This document shows, piece by piece, positions 1 through 9,544 of a stretch of DNA of 64,000 nucleotides. The stretch covers positions 714,743 to 778,742 of the forward strand of contig NZ_NBOC01000001.1 in NCBI RefSeq assembly GCF_002104455.1, in the 5' to 3' direction. The position numbers and the translations under genes are program-made. The notes beneath the pieces are model-generated. The model saw nothing but the letters and a program-made list of their open reading frames with translations, was not told where the DNA came from and ran no database searches. Positions within the stretch are counted from its first letter, which is position 1, and every line of letters starts with the position of its first letter. This stretch comes from Colwellia chukchiensis. GTDB lineage: Bacteria; Pseudomonadota; Gammaproteobacteria; Enterobacterales; Alteromonadaceae.

Positions 1-340
1 TGCATTCAAACCAGGTTAGTTAAAATAGCGAGTTAATTAAGGTGCAGAAAAACAAGAGTCGAATGTCTTGAGGACAGTTGTAACTCACGTGTATTCCCGC
101 ACGGTGTTATCATCGTTTATTGGCTAAATTATAAGATACTAGGTGTCCTGACTTGTAACGTACAATATGACGCTACTTACAGTTGCGGGTACAGTCACGG
201 CATTTCACCGTGTTCCCTATTAATTAGCCAGAGCTGAAACGTTGGCTGTTTGGCTAAAGGTATCTCTTTTAATTGCGCCTGATTTTACGGCTAAGTCCTG
301 CGCTTTACAATCAAAACCTGACTCTCGGTGCTTGATAATG
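1..340. other. Window edge, no gene seen
   Basis: I find no convincing coding frame, tRNA or repeat here. The one 72-codon frame (242-460) runs through the terminator and into the 3' end of the opposing peptidase gene, and its peptide has no recognisable pattern. Confidence 0.5.
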
Positions 341-368
341 AAAAAATGGCGCCGATGCGCCATTTTTT
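341..368. terminator. Bidirectional intrinsic terminator
   Basis: An A-run, a perfect GC-containing stem (ATGGCGC / GCGCCAT) with a 4-base loop, and a T-run. It is symmetrical, so it can work in either direction. It lies just beyond the 3' end of the minus-strand M13 peptidase gene. Confidence 0.85.
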
Positions 369-390
369 ATCTTTGCTGCTTGTGTTTAGG

Positions 391-2466
391 CTACCAAATT
401 TTTACCCTTTGCTCTGGTGCAATATACATAGCATCACCGGCTTTAACGTCAAAGGCTTGATAAAATTCAGGCATATTCGATAGCGAACCTAAAGCGCGAA
501 ATTCGCCGGGTGAATGTGGGTCGGTTGCCACGCGGTTACGCAGCGACTCTTCTACCATTTTTACGCGCCAAATTTGTGCATAACCCATAAAGAAGCGTTG
601 GTCGCCTGTTAAGCCGTCAATAACCGGTGCAGGTTTACCCTTTAATGAAGCTTTATAAGCTTTATAGGCGATAGTTACACCCGATAAGTCACCAATGTTC
701 TCGCCTAAAGTTAAGGCACCATTAACGTTTAAGTCATCAAAAACGGCATAATTATCGTATTGGTTAACTAGATTATCCGTGCGCTCTTTAAAGGCGGCTA
801 AGTCTTCGTCTGTCCACCAATTGCGCATATTACCGTCACCATCATACTTACTGCCTTGATCATCAAAACCATGGCCCATTTCATGACCGATCACCGCGCC
901 AATACCGCCGTAGTTTACCGCGTCATCGGCATTTAAATTAAAAAATGGCGGCTGTAATATTGCGGCAGGAAAGACAATTTCATTTTTTGTTGGGTTGTAA
1001 TAAGCATTGACGGTTTGCGGCGTCATGCCCCATTCTTGTCGATCAATAGGACCGCCTAGCTTGGCGATTTGCCTTTGATGCTCGACGGCATTAGCGCGCA
1101 TTTTATTACCGACTAAGTCATCCGCTTTAATCACTAGCGCAGAGTAATCTTGCCATTTATTTGGGTAACCAATTTTCGGATCAAAACTGGCTAATTTGAC
1201 TTGCGCCGCTTGTTTAGTGGCATCAGACATCCATTCAAGTTCGTTGATGCTATCGCCATAGGCGCTGCGCAAGTTTTCAACTAATTGCGTCATGCGTGCT
1301 TTCGCTTCGGGCTTGAAATGACGACTCACATAGACTTTACCAATAACCTCGCCTAAATTGCTATTGACGACAGCGACGCCACGACGCCACATAGCGCGTG
1401 GTTCTTGACGACCGCTTAATTGCTTGGCATAGAAGTCAAAATTTTCCTGATCTAATTCAGTGGTTAGGGCGTCGGCAAAGTTGCTTAAGGTGTGAAAAGT
1501 TAAATAGGTTTGCCAGTCTGCTAACGAGGTGTCAGCAAATATCTCGCCAAAGCCCTGCACGAACGAAGGTTGGTTGACGATTAGATCAGGCTGTTTTTCT
1601 GCTCCTTGTGCTTTCAGGTAGGCTTGCCAGTTAAAGGCATCAGTGACAGTGTTTAACTCATCGACATTAAATTTGTTATAACGCTTAGTGCTGTTGCGCG
1701 ACTCCACTTTTGTCCAGTGAAAGCCTGCAAGTTTTGTTTCAAGCGCCATAATGGTTTCGGCGGCGGCTTTTGGGTTGTCTAACCCCGCTAGGGTGAACAT
1801 GTTTTCTATATGGCTCAGGTAGCCGTTGCGCAAGTTAACAAAGCGCTCAGCCTCGTTGAAATAGTAATCTCTATCGGGCAAGCCTAAACCACTTTGCCAA
1901 ACATGTGTGGCGTAGCGATTAGAGTCTTTAGCGTCAACACTGACATAGAAAATTAACGGGCTTGGTAAGCCAAACTTTTGGGTTTCGCCAAAAAATGCCG
2001 CAAGCTCATTTTTATCTTTTAAGTTGTTTATTTTTTCAAACATAGCTTGCAGTGGTGTAATACCTAAGGCATCGCGTGTTTCGGTATCCATAAAAGAACG
2101 AAATAAATCGGCAACTTTTTGTTCGTCGCTGCCCATTTTCAGATTTTTTGTTGCGGCAAGCTCTTCAATGATGGCTTTAACGTTATCATCGGCTTCATCG
2201 CGTAAGTCATAAAATGAGCCTATGGCGGTTTTATCACCCGGAATGTCATTGTTTTTTAGCCAAGTTCCGTTTACATAGCGATAGAAATTATCTTGGGGGC
2301 GAACCGTTAGGTCCAAGTTGGCTTTATCGATACCAGAAGCTAAGGCGGTTTTTTCTAGAACCGGCGTAGCGGTTGATGATTGACTATTATTGTTGTTAGT
2401 TTGTTCGCTACAACCGCTGATCAGCAGTATAGACGTGCAAACGGCACTTGTTATTATGTTTTTCAT
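391..2466 (-). CDS. M13 family zinc metallopeptidase lipoprotein (PepO/neprilysin-like)
   Basis: Peptide-cleaving zinc endopeptidase of the neprilysin/PepO family. The N-terminus is a lipoprotein signal with lipobox ISGC (Cys19), so it should be anchored in the envelope on the periplasmic side or outer membrane. The long N-terminal M13 domain precedes the catalytic domain, which carries the zinc motif HEMGH at about residue 526 and the ENIGD motif supplying the third zinc ligand about 60 residues later. The protein ends in the family-typical IW. Its 691 residues are normal for bacterial M13 enzymes. It is transcribed alone, diverges from lolC, and is followed by a strong terminator. Substrate preference cannot be read from the sequence; small peptides are expected from the family. 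Confidence 0.95.
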   Translation of the reverse strand: MKNIITSAVCTSILLISGCSEQTNNNNSQSSTATPVLEKTALASGIDKANLDLTVRPQDNFYRYVNGTWLKNNDIPGDKTAIGSFYDLRDEADDNVKAIIEELAATKNLKMGSDEQKVADLFRSFMDTETRDALGITPLQAMFEKINNLKDKNELAAFFGETQKFGLPSPLIFYVSVDAKDSNRYATHVWQSGLGLPDRDYYFNEAERFVNLRNGYLSHIENMFTLAGLDNPKAAAETIMALETKLAGFHWTKVESRNSTKRYNKFNVDELNTVTDAFNWQAYLKAQGAEKQPDLIVNQPSFVQGFGEIFADTSLADWQTYLTFHTLSNFADALTTELDQENFDFYAKQLSGRQEPRAMWRRGVAVVNSNLGEVIGKVYVSRHFKPEAKARMTQLVENLRSAYGDSINELEWMSDATKQAAQVKLASFDPKIGYPNKWQDYSALVIKADDLVGNKMRANAVEHQRQIAKLGGPIDRQEWGMTPQTVNAYYNPTKNEIVFPAAILQPPFFNLNADDAVNYGGIGAVIGHEMGHGFDDQGSKYDGDGNMRNWWTDEDLAAFKERTDNLVNQYDNYAVFDDLNVNGALTLGENIGDLSGVTIAYKAYKASLKGKPAPVIDGLTGDQRFFMGYAQIWRVKMVEESLRNRVATDPHSPGEFRALGSLSNMPEFYQAFDVKAGDAMYIAPEQRVKIW

Positions 2467-2845
2467 TCCACACTCACGAAGTTATTGAAAGTTAATGCTA
2501 TAACAGAAAAGTTTTTGCTTAAGTACTCGATAGTAAAGACAATCTGCGAAATTTACTAGCGCAAGGCGGCATTTTTTAACAGTTTATTAACCTGTATTGT
2601 ACGTTAACATTTACAAGAAAAGTGTCTGCTTCAAGCGCGTAGAATAACGTATGTGGTGTGAAGCGACAGACGTTGCAGCGATTAGATTAGTGTAATTAGC
2701 TGCTCTAAATGGGCTTTTTGATAAGCAAAGTTGAAAACTATGTCTCTGGTTCGTTAGAAAAATTACAGCGAAAACGCAATCAGCTGTGCTATGCTTCGAC
2801 GCTCTATAATTTTGCTATATGCCATTGCCAGTTTAAGAAAAGTTT
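2467..2845. other. Divergent intergenic region, M13 peptidase / lolC
   Basis: About 380 bases separating two divergent genes, so both promoters should be here. I see no -35/-10 pair good enough to assign. An 86-codon frame from 2709 runs into lolC in another frame and looks spurious. Confidence 0.4.
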
Positions 2846-4066
2846 ATGTTTCAGCCCGTTAGTGTTTTCATCGGCTTACGATATAGTCGCAGTAGTCAAG
2901 GTAAGGGGTTTATCTCTTTTATTACCTTTTTTTCCATTGTTGGTATTGTACTCGGGGTGGCATCCTTGATCACTGTGGTGGCGGTTATGGATGGTTTAGA
3001 GCAAGAGCAAAAGCGGCGAGTGCTGGGGTTAGTGCCTCATGTGCTTATGTCTAAACCTGATCAGCAACTGAGGAATTGGCGCACATTACAAGATGAAATT
3101 TCAGCCTCTGCTGAGCTAATTCACGTTACCCCCTATCAAGAAAGTGAAGCCTTAATTCAGTCAAAGTCGGCATTACAAGGGGTGTTGGTACACGGTATTA
3201 TGCCAGAGTTTGAGCAACACAATATTATCAATGCCGCTATGGTGCAGGGGCAATTATCAGGGTTAACTGAACAGGGTTTTGGCTTGATATTAGGGCAATC
3301 ACTCGCACGCAGTCTACAAGTTAACTTAGGGGATATTGTGCGTTTAACCTTACCCAACAAAACGCTTTTTACTCCCATGGGGCGAGTGCCGGTACATAGA
3401 AGCTTTACCATTGTCGGTATTTTTAATGTCGGCTCTCAAGTTGATGAGAATATGGTGTTTATTAACATTAAAGCCGGCGCGAAATTACAGCGCTTAACGG
3501 CTGATGGTGTCAACCAGTTACGCTTATACTTAGCCGATGCTTTTCAAGCGCCGACTGTGATAGCACAACTTTCAAAACAATACCCTGAGTTTCAGTTTGT
3601 TAGCTGGCAGCAAAGCCAAGGCGCGCTATTTGCAGCCGTTAGCATGGAAAAAAATATGATGTGGCTGATGTTAAGTTTAATTATCGCAGTGGCAGCATTT
3701 AATATTGTCTCGGCACTGGTGATGGTGGTTATTGAAAAACAGGGCGAAATTAGTATTTTACAAACATTAGGCTTAGATCGTGCAGGTATTATGAAAATAT
3801 TTATCACCCAAGGGCTAACCAATGGCGTTTGGGGCGTGGTTATTGGTAGTGTGCTTGGCATTAGCCTGACCTTAAATTTAAATAGTTTGTTAAACTTTTT
3901 TGGTGTGTCTTTATTAGCCGCAGGCCAAGCGCTACCTATTACGCTAGCACCAGCTAATATCTTAGCCATTGTGATGGCAGCACTGAGCATGAGCTTGCTT
4001 GCTACGCTTTACCCTGCATATCGAGCCGCGCAAACGCAGCCAGCTAAGGTATTAAGAAATGAATAA
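2846..4066 (+). CDS. lolC: Lipoprotein-releasing ABC transporter permease LolC
   Basis: Inner-membrane permease of the LolCDE complex, which extracts mature outer-membrane lipoproteins from the inner membrane and hands them to LolA. The first ~25 residues ([16 protein letters not shown]) are the family signature before TM1. A large periplasmic domain (roughly residues 50-260) follows, and then the FtsX-type three-helix C-terminal domain. Its 406 residues match the family. It is the first gene of lolC-lolD-lolE, and its stop overlaps the lolD start by 8 bases, so it is translationally coupled. LolC versus LolE is assigned by gene order; the two are homologous. The Shine-Dalgarno is weak (AAGAAAAG). 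Confidence 0.93.
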   Translation: MFQPVSVFIGLRYSRSSQGKGFISFITFFSIVGIVLGVASLITVVAVMDGLEQEQKRRVLGLVPHVLMSKPDQQLRNWRTLQDEISASAELIHVTPYQESEALIQSKSALQGVLVHGIMPEFEQHNIINAAMVQGQLSGLTEQGFGLILGQSLARSLQVNLGDIVRLTLPNKTLFTPMGRVPVHRSFTIVGIFNVGSQVDENMVFINIKAGAKLQRLTADGVNQLRLYLADAFQAPTVIAQLSKQYPEFQFVSWQQSQGALFAAVSMEKNMMWLMLSLIIAVAAFNIVSALVMVVIEKQGEISILQTLGLDRAGIMKIFITQGLTNGVWGVVIGSVLGISLTLNLNSLLNFFGVSLLAAGQALPITLAPANILAIVMAALSMSLLATLYPAYRAAQTQPAKVLRNE

Positions 4067-4832
4067 CATAGTAGAAAAAACCATGTCAAATTCCGCCCAA
4101 CAGCACGAGACGGTAACAACGCCAAGCATAGCGTTAGAGTGTCGCCAATTATGTAAAAGTTATCAGCAAGGTCCGGTAAAAACTAAGGTGTTGTCAGATC
4201 TTAACCTAAGGGTTAAAACCGGTGAGTTAGTGGCTATTGTCGGTAGTTCGGGCTGTGGTAAAAGTACATTTTTGCATTTAGCTGGCGCCCTCGACTCACC
4301 TACAAGTGGTGAAGTGTATATTAACGGTTGTAATATTCATCAATTAACAGAAAAGCAGCGGGCCAAATTCCGCAACCAGCACATTGGCTTTATTTATCAA
4401 TTTCACCATTTAATGATGGAGTTTACCGCCATGGAAAATGTCGCTATGCCTTTATTAATTCGTGGTGAAAAACCGAAAGCAGCCCAAGCAAAAGCTCAAG
4501 CTATGTTAGCGCAAGTGGGGCTTGCCCAACGTAGTCATCATCGTCCTGGTGAGCTTTCAGGTGGTGAGCGTCAGCGTGTGGCAATCGCACGCGCGTTGGT
4601 CACAAAACCTGCTTTAGTGTTAGCTGATGAACCTACCGGCAATTTAGACGTTGAAAATGCAGCGCAAATTTATCAATTACTACAAGAATTAAATCGTTCG
4701 GTAAATACTAGCTTTGTCATTGTTACCCACGATTTAAGTTTAGCGGCAAAAATGGATCGACAGTTACGCTTAGCAAGTGGCCACCTAGAGCCTTTGCTAG
4801 ATCATAATGCTAGCAAAGGAGAGGATGGTTAA
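4059..4832 (+). CDS. lolD: Lipoprotein-releasing ABC transporter ATPase LolD
   Basis: Cytoplasmic ATPase that drives LolC/LolE. Visible motifs are Walker [10 protein letters not shown] (about residue 62), signature LSGGERQ (about 166), Walker B LVLADEP followed by TGNLD, and the H-loop histidine in VTHD. The 257 residues are slightly longer than E. coli LolD because of an N-terminal extension. An ATG at 4083 would give 249 residues and is an equally possible start. It overlaps lolC by 8 bases and abuts lolE directly. Confidence 0.94.
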   Translation: MNNIVEKTMSNSAQQHETVTTPSIALECRQLCKSYQQGPVKTKVLSDLNLRVKTGELVAIVGSSGCGKSTFLHLAGALDSPTSGEVYINGCNIHQLTEKQRAKFRNQHIGFIYQFHHLMMEFTAMENVAMPLLIRGEKPKAAQAKAQAMLAQVGLAQRSHHRPGELSGGERQRVAIARALVTKPALVLADEPTGNLDVENAAQIYQLLQELNRSVNTSFVIVTHDLSLAAKMDRQLRLASGHLEPLLDHNASKGEDG

Positions 4833-6098
4833 GTGTTACAACCACTTAGTGTATTTATTGGTTTGCGTTATGTCAGAAGTCGGCAAGGTAAAGGTTTTTC
4901 GTCCTTTATATCGGCTTCTTCAACCTTAGGTATTGCCATCGGCGTAATGGTATTGATTGTGGTCTTGTCGGCCATGAATGGTTTTGAGCGAGCACTGGCA
5001 AAACACTTGTTATCAATAGTACCACATGGCGAGATAGTGGCGGTTAATTCGCCAATTGCTCAGTGGCAAAACAAAGTGACGTCACTTGAGCAGCACCCTG
5101 ATATTATCGCTGCCGCGCCATTTATTAAAACCCAAGCCATGATGCAAAAATCTGCATTGCTTAAAGGGGTTGAGTTACGCGCCGTAGATGTCAGCTTAGA
5201 GCAAGAGGTTTCGGCAATTTCACGCTATATGGTGGCAGGAAAGTGGCAAGATTTAGCGCAAGAAAACGGCGTGATTATTGGCGCTGGTATTGCTCAAAAA
5301 CTTGCCGTGCAAGTGGGTGATAAGGTACAGCTTTTATTGCCACCGGCCAGCGCAGTAAACCCGGTGCAGGGGGCAAAGTCGCAATTTCCAGTGCCAGTTG
5401 TACAACAGGTACGCGTCGTTGGGGTGTTTAAATTTGGTGGCACTATCGATGAGCAGCAAGTCTTTATTAACCTAGCAAAAGCCAGTGCAGTTTTGGGGTA
5501 CCAAAGTGGTGAAGTACAAGGTATTCGCTTGCAAGTAACGGATGTTTTTGCAGCACCTCAAATTGTTAGAGATGTTGCCTATACACTTGATTACTATGTT
5601 TATATGCTAGATTGGACTCGAAGTCATGGTCATTTGTTTAATGATATTCAGCTGGTGCGTTTAGTGATGTTTATCGTGCTTGTGTTGGTGATTGCGGTGG
5701 CGAGCTTTAATATAGTGTCGACGCTGATCATGGTGGTCAATGAGAAAAAATCAGATATTGCGATCTTGAAAACCATGGGCGCAACACCAAGCACCATTAT
5801 GGGCAGTTTTATGCTACAAGGCTTGGTTAATGGCATTGTTGGTAGTTTATTGGGGGCGAGTCTAGGCGTGCTTATATCGTTAAATTTAACGGCAATTATT
5901 CGTGCCATTGAAGCGAGCTTAGCGGTAGAGTTTTTATCTGCCGATGTTTACTTTATCGACTACTTACCAACGCTGTTGCGAGAGCAAGACGTTATCAATA
6001 CGGTGTTAACTGCCTTGCTGATGAGTTTGTTAGCAACGCTTTATCCGGCGTGGCGCGCAACTAAGGTAGAGCCAGCACAAGTGTTAGGGCAATCTTAA
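4833..6098 (+). CDS. lolE: Lipoprotein-releasing ABC transporter permease LolE
   Basis: Second permease of the LolCDE complex, homologous to LolC: an N-terminal TM helix after GLRYVRSRQGKGF, a periplasmic MacB-like domain, and a C-terminal FtsX domain with three TM helices ending in the LYPAWRATKVEPAQVL pattern. The start is a GTG placed directly after the lolD stop codon, with the GGAGAGGATGG stretch of lolD acting as ribosome-binding site. No terminator is obvious in the 95 bases between it and the convergent DUF2062 gene. Confidence 0.92.
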   Translation: MLQPLSVFIGLRYVRSRQGKGFSSFISASSTLGIAIGVMVLIVVLSAMNGFERALAKHLLSIVPHGEIVAVNSPIAQWQNKVTSLEQHPDIIAAAPFIKTQAMMQKSALLKGVELRAVDVSLEQEVSAISRYMVAGKWQDLAQENGVIIGAGIAQKLAVQVGDKVQLLLPPASAVNPVQGAKSQFPVPVVQQVRVVGVFKFGGTIDEQQVFINLAKASAVLGYQSGEVQGIRLQVTDVFAAPQIVRDVAYTLDYYVYMLDWTRSHGHLFNDIQLVRLVMFIVLVLVIAVASFNIVSTLIMVVNEKKSDIAILKTMGATPSTIMGSFMLQGLVNGIVGSLLGASLGVLISLNLTAIIRAIEASLAVEFLSADVYFIDYLPTLLREQDVINTVLTALLMSLLATLYPAWRATKVEPAQVLGQS

Positions 6099-6193
6099 GG
6101 CTAGTGCTAGGAAAGCTTACGCATGACCTTGGACGTTAAATGCTTTTAGCGGCTTGCTTGGGTTTTGAGTTAGCCGGACTACGGGTGTTATCG

Positions 6194-6709
6194 TTAGTCG
6201 CGACTTTGCTGGCGCTTTTTCCACTCTTTACGCACTGAAAAGCGCCAAAAGCTGTTGATGGTGATAAAACCTAGAAACGAAAACAGCACAGCTAACACTC
6301 CGCAGCCAATAATAAAGGCGGGCCCGATAGTCGAAACACTTTCAACCAACCATTGCCAACTCGCCTCAAAGGCGAACTTTCTCGTTGGTACACCAATAAT
6401 CCAAGTACCAACAAGGTAGCAGGCATAAAAAATAGCCGGCATTGTCAATGGGTTAGTGATCCAAACTAACGCAATAGATAAAGGAAGGTTGGCATGTACT
6501 ATAATGGCAAGACCAGCGGCTAAAACCATTTGAAAAGGTACAGGGATAAACGCAAAAAATAAGCCAACGGCAAACGCTTTGCTAACAGAGCGACGATTTA
6601 GGTGCCACAAATTAGCATTATGCAAAAGTGCACCGAACACTTTTAAATGCTTATTGTTTTTAATCGTTTGATGATCAGGCATCAGACGCTGGATCATTTT
6701 TTTCGGCAT
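6194..6709 (-). CDS. DUF2062 membrane protein
   Basis: Small inner-membrane protein of the DUF2062 family, whose function is unknown. The family pattern is visible: a basic N-terminus, an amphipathic stretch, the AVGLFFAFIPVPFQM helix, then ITNPLTMPAIFY, and a final hydrophobic helix before a basic tail. 171 residues, two to three TM segments. It lies convergently behind lolCDE and starts about 40 bases from the comEC start on the opposite strand, so the two share a very short divergent promoter region. No role can be inferred beyond membrane location. Confidence 0.85.
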   Translation of the reverse strand: MPKKMIQRLMPDHQTIKNNKHLKVFGALLHNANLWHLNRRSVSKAFAVGLFFAFIPVPFQMVLAAGLAIIVHANLPLSIALVWITNPLTMPAIFYACYLVGTWIIGVPTRKFAFEASWQWLVESVSTIGPAFIIGCGVLAVLFSFLGFITINSFWRFSVRKEWKKRQQSRD

Positions 6710-6749
6710 AAAATAACTAACTTAACTGGTTAACTGGAAATTGTTCACT

Positions 6750-9233
6750 ATGGAATGGTGGCTTCTCACATTTTTTATCAGTGCTATTTTGGCACTGTTC
6801 ATGCCTATAGTACCAGAGTTTTCTGTGTTGCTCACGCTATTGCTTTGTGCATTGTTACTGCTATGGGTGCGAAAGTACCGAATACTGGCAATTGCTATAT
6901 TTGCTTTTAGTTGGGTGTTGTTAGCGGGGCAGCAATATTTAACTCGCATAAGCACTAATAATATTAATATTGCATTGCTGCACAAGCAAGCTTATCTAGT
7001 GCAGGGGCAAGTTGAAAATATAGTACAAACTAAGGCTGGTACCAGTCGATTTAATTTTAAAATTAGTCATTGGCAAGGGCAAAAGTTGGCGAAAACGTTT
7101 ATTGTTCGCTTAACTTGGCAACAGCCAACTCAGCACTTGTTGCAAGGGCAAAGGTGGCAGTTGTTAGTAAAACTAAAACCCGCGCATGGCTTGGCCAACA
7201 CAGGTGGCTTTAATTATCAAACTTGGTTGCTACAGCAACAAATTGTTGCCACTGGCTATGTAAAAAATGATGCTAAGGCAAAGTCGGTTAGCGCTAAAGT
7301 TATGCACAATAAACAGCTCAAGGGGCAAGTAAGTTGGCGACAATTGCTGTATCAACAATTGAGTTTATTGTTAACCGATGAGCCGCTTAGCGGGCTAATT
7401 CTGGCACTAGGGTTTGGCGAGCGGGGTGAGTTAAGTCGCCATCATTGGCAGGTGTTATCAGCAACGGCAACCCAACACCTTATTGCTATTTCAGGGCTGC
7501 ATATTGGTATAGTGGCCATGGCAACCTTAATCGTGATGCGCGCAGTTGTTTGTTATTTACCTTGGTATCGGTTGCTGAGCAAGCCTTGGCAAATAAAGTT
7601 AACGAGCAGGAACATAACCTTCTTACCTGTGCTTATTAGCGGTGTTATGGCGTGGTATTACGCTTATTTAGCGGGGTTTGCCATACCGACGCTTAGGGCG
7701 TTAATTATGCTATTGCTGTTTTGGCTATGTAAAGCCATGGCCATTAAAATGACGCTGATGCGATGGTTATTAAGCGCTATTGTAGCTATATTATTATGTT
7801 GGCCGTTAAGTTTATTAAGCGCTAGTTTTTGGTTATCCATTATTGCTTTAACGATTATTTTTATCACCATAACGCGTTATAAAGCTTTCCTCACAGGCAC
7901 AGGCACAGACACAATTACAGCGCCGAGCTCAATTGCCGCGACGACTAAGTTGCAAAGCGTCGTTAAGGTAAAATACCTACCTATTAAAATGCGAGCCGTG
8001 AATTGGTTAAAAGGTTTATTGCTGATCCAGTTAGTGCTGACGTTAGCTATGCTGCCCATTGCCGCGTTACTGAATTATCAGCTGCCATTAGCGGCGTTCT
8101 TTGCCAATATTGTTGCTGTGCCTGTGATGAGTATTACCGTGATCCCTTGCACGTTATTAGCCGTTATTGCCTTACCACTTAGCAAAATAGTGGCTATGTT
8201 TTTTCTCGATTTGGCTTTGTTTTTCTTAGCTAAGGTTTGGCAGTATTTAAGCGTTATTGCTAGCGTACAATGGTTGCAACTGCCGGTATCTTTTCAACAA
8301 ATTCAATTACTCTTGCTCGTGTTAGTTTTGTGTCTGGGGGCTATATTTTTTCGTGTAGGCTATGCTAAGCGCCTGTTATTGTCGAGTATGTTGTTGCTGG
8401 CGCTCGGTAGAAGTCATCTTTTGACAAAACAAAGTAGCGACTGGCAACTCACCGTCTTAGATGCAGGTCATGGGCTAGCCATTGTGATTGAAAAAGATGA
8501 AGGTGTTTTTCTCTATGATACAGGCGCAAGTTATGCCAGTGGTTTTAGTATTGCTGATGCCGCGCTGATCCCTTACTTGAAACATCGGGGCTTTAATAAA
8601 ATTGATGGTGTGATTATTAGTCACAATGACAACGACCATGCTGGCGGGCTGGCACAACTGCGCAAGCAATTGAGTATAGCTAAGGTGATTGCCAATGATT
8701 TTGCGCTGTTACCTGATAGTGTTTGTTTAGCTGGGCAAGGCTTTGACTGGCAAGGGTTACGTTTTGAAATGTTATCGCCAAGTGTTATCAAAGGCGATAA
8801 AAATGATGACTCTTGTGTGTTGACCATTAGCGATGGTCTGCACAAAGTGCTATTGCCAGGGGATATCTCTATAAAACAAGAAAGACAATTGTTAGCGATG
8901 CCGGGAATGCGCGAAAAGCTCCGCAGTGACTTGCTTATTGCCCCGCATCATGGCTCAAAATCATCGTCTAGTGCCCGATTTTTATCGGCAGTGGCACCGC
9001 AATATGCGGTATTTAGCACTGGCTATTTAAATCGCTGGCAAATGCCTTCCAAGGAAATCATTAATCGTTATCAAGCACTTACAACAACCATGTTTAATAC
9101 CGCAGAGCAAGGTATGATCAGCTTTACTTTTCGTTTAGCAAGTCCCAGTCAAGTATCCGGTTTTGAACAAGATATCGAAACTAAGAGCTATCGAGCGGAT
9201 AGACGTCAGTATTGGTATGTAAATTCATACTGA
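6750..9233 (+). CDS. comEC: ComEC/Rec2 DNA internalisation channel
   Basis: Inner-membrane channel for uptake of single-stranded DNA in natural transformation. Parts in order: N-terminal hydrophobic helices and the DUF4131 region; the Competence multi-helix core, including ATQHLIAISGLHIG near residue 245 and the PTLRALIM stretch; and a C-terminal metallo-beta-lactamase-like domain with SHNDNDHAGG (about residue 625) and PHHGSKSSS (about residue 732), thought to act as a nuclease. I prefer the ATG at 6750 (827 residues), which has GGAA about 10 bases upstream, over the in-frame TTG at 6741. It precedes msbA as in E. coli, where this gene is called ycaI. Whether the organism is competent depends on genes outside the window, but the minor pilins further on fit. 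Confidence 0.92.
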   Translation: MEWWLLTFFISAILALFMPIVPEFSVLLTLLLCALLLLWVRKYRILAIAIFAFSWVLLAGQQYLTRISTNNINIALLHKQAYLVQGQVENIVQTKAGTSRFNFKISHWQGQKLAKTFIVRLTWQQPTQHLLQGQRWQLLVKLKPAHGLANTGGFNYQTWLLQQQIVATGYVKNDAKAKSVSAKVMHNKQLKGQVSWRQLLYQQLSLLLTDEPLSGLILALGFGERGELSRHHWQVLSATATQHLIAISGLHIGIVAMATLIVMRAVVCYLPWYRLLSKPWQIKLTSRNITFLPVLISGVMAWYYAYLAGFAIPTLRALIMLLLFWLCKAMAIKMTLMRWLLSAIVAILLCWPLSLLSASFWLSIIALTIIFITITRYKAFLTGTGTDTITAPSSIAATTKLQSVVKVKYLPIKMRAVNWLKGLLLIQLVLTLAMLPIAALLNYQLPLAAFFANIVAVPVMSITVIPCTLLAVIALPLSKIVAMFFLDLALFFLAKVWQYLSVIASVQWLQLPVSFQQIQLLLLVLVLCLGAIFFRVGYAKRLLLSSMLLLALGRSHLLTKQSSDWQLTVLDAGHGLAIVIEKDEGVFLYDTGASYASGFSIADAALIPYLKHRGFNKIDGVIISHNDNDHAGGLAQLRKQLSIAKVIANDFALLPDSVCLAGQGFDWQGLRFEMLSPSVIKGDKNDDSCVLTISDGLHKVLLPGDISIKQERQLLAMPGMREKLRSDLLIAPHHGSKSSSSARFLSAVAPQYAVFSTGYLNRWQMPSKEIINRYQALTTTMFNTAEQGMISFTFRLASPSQVSGFEQDIETKSYRADRRQYWYVNSY

Positions 9234-9236
9234 CGT
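9203..9236 (+). terminator. Hairpin at the comEC stop codon
   Basis: Perfect 10-base inverted repeat ACGTCAGTAT / ATACTGACGT with the comEC stop codon inside the right arm. There is no T-run, so it may be a weak or Rho-assisted terminator or an mRNA 3' stabiliser. Confidence 0.4.
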
Positions 9237-9544
9237 TGGCAAATTGTGCGGGTTAATATCAGCTTTTAAATGTTTATCAGTTGGTTGATTGTTAAAATAA
9301 GGCTAAAATACGCGACAAAGGTATTGATAGCCATCTATTTTAGGCGTTGTTGGCTTAAGTGCTAGCGTCTCAATAAGCGGCTCTGATAACAATGAACAAT
9401 TACACAACGACTGTCAGCAAATGAGCAACGCGTTGCAAAACACTATATTACTTAGCTTGCCGCAAGCATTATAATTAGCTGCTGCGACTATTTTTTATTT
9501 GCCCTTTGCTGGCACTTTTTTATTGAACACGCATTGAGAATTGA
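9234..9544. other. comEC-msbA intergenic region with possible msbA promoter
   Basis: 310 bases without a gene. A possible sigma-70 promoter is TTGGTT (9281-9286) with TAAAAT (9304-9309), spacer 17. This is a weak match and only suggestive. Nothing else is recognisable. Confidence 0.3.

Noticed and set aside
242..460. 72-codon plus-strand frame
   Set aside because: Runs through a terminator and into the 3' end of the M13 gene on the other strand; no ribosome-binding site or protein pattern.
2709..2969. 86-codon frame ahead of lolC
   Set aside because: Half of it is lolC in the wrong frame and the rest has no family pattern.
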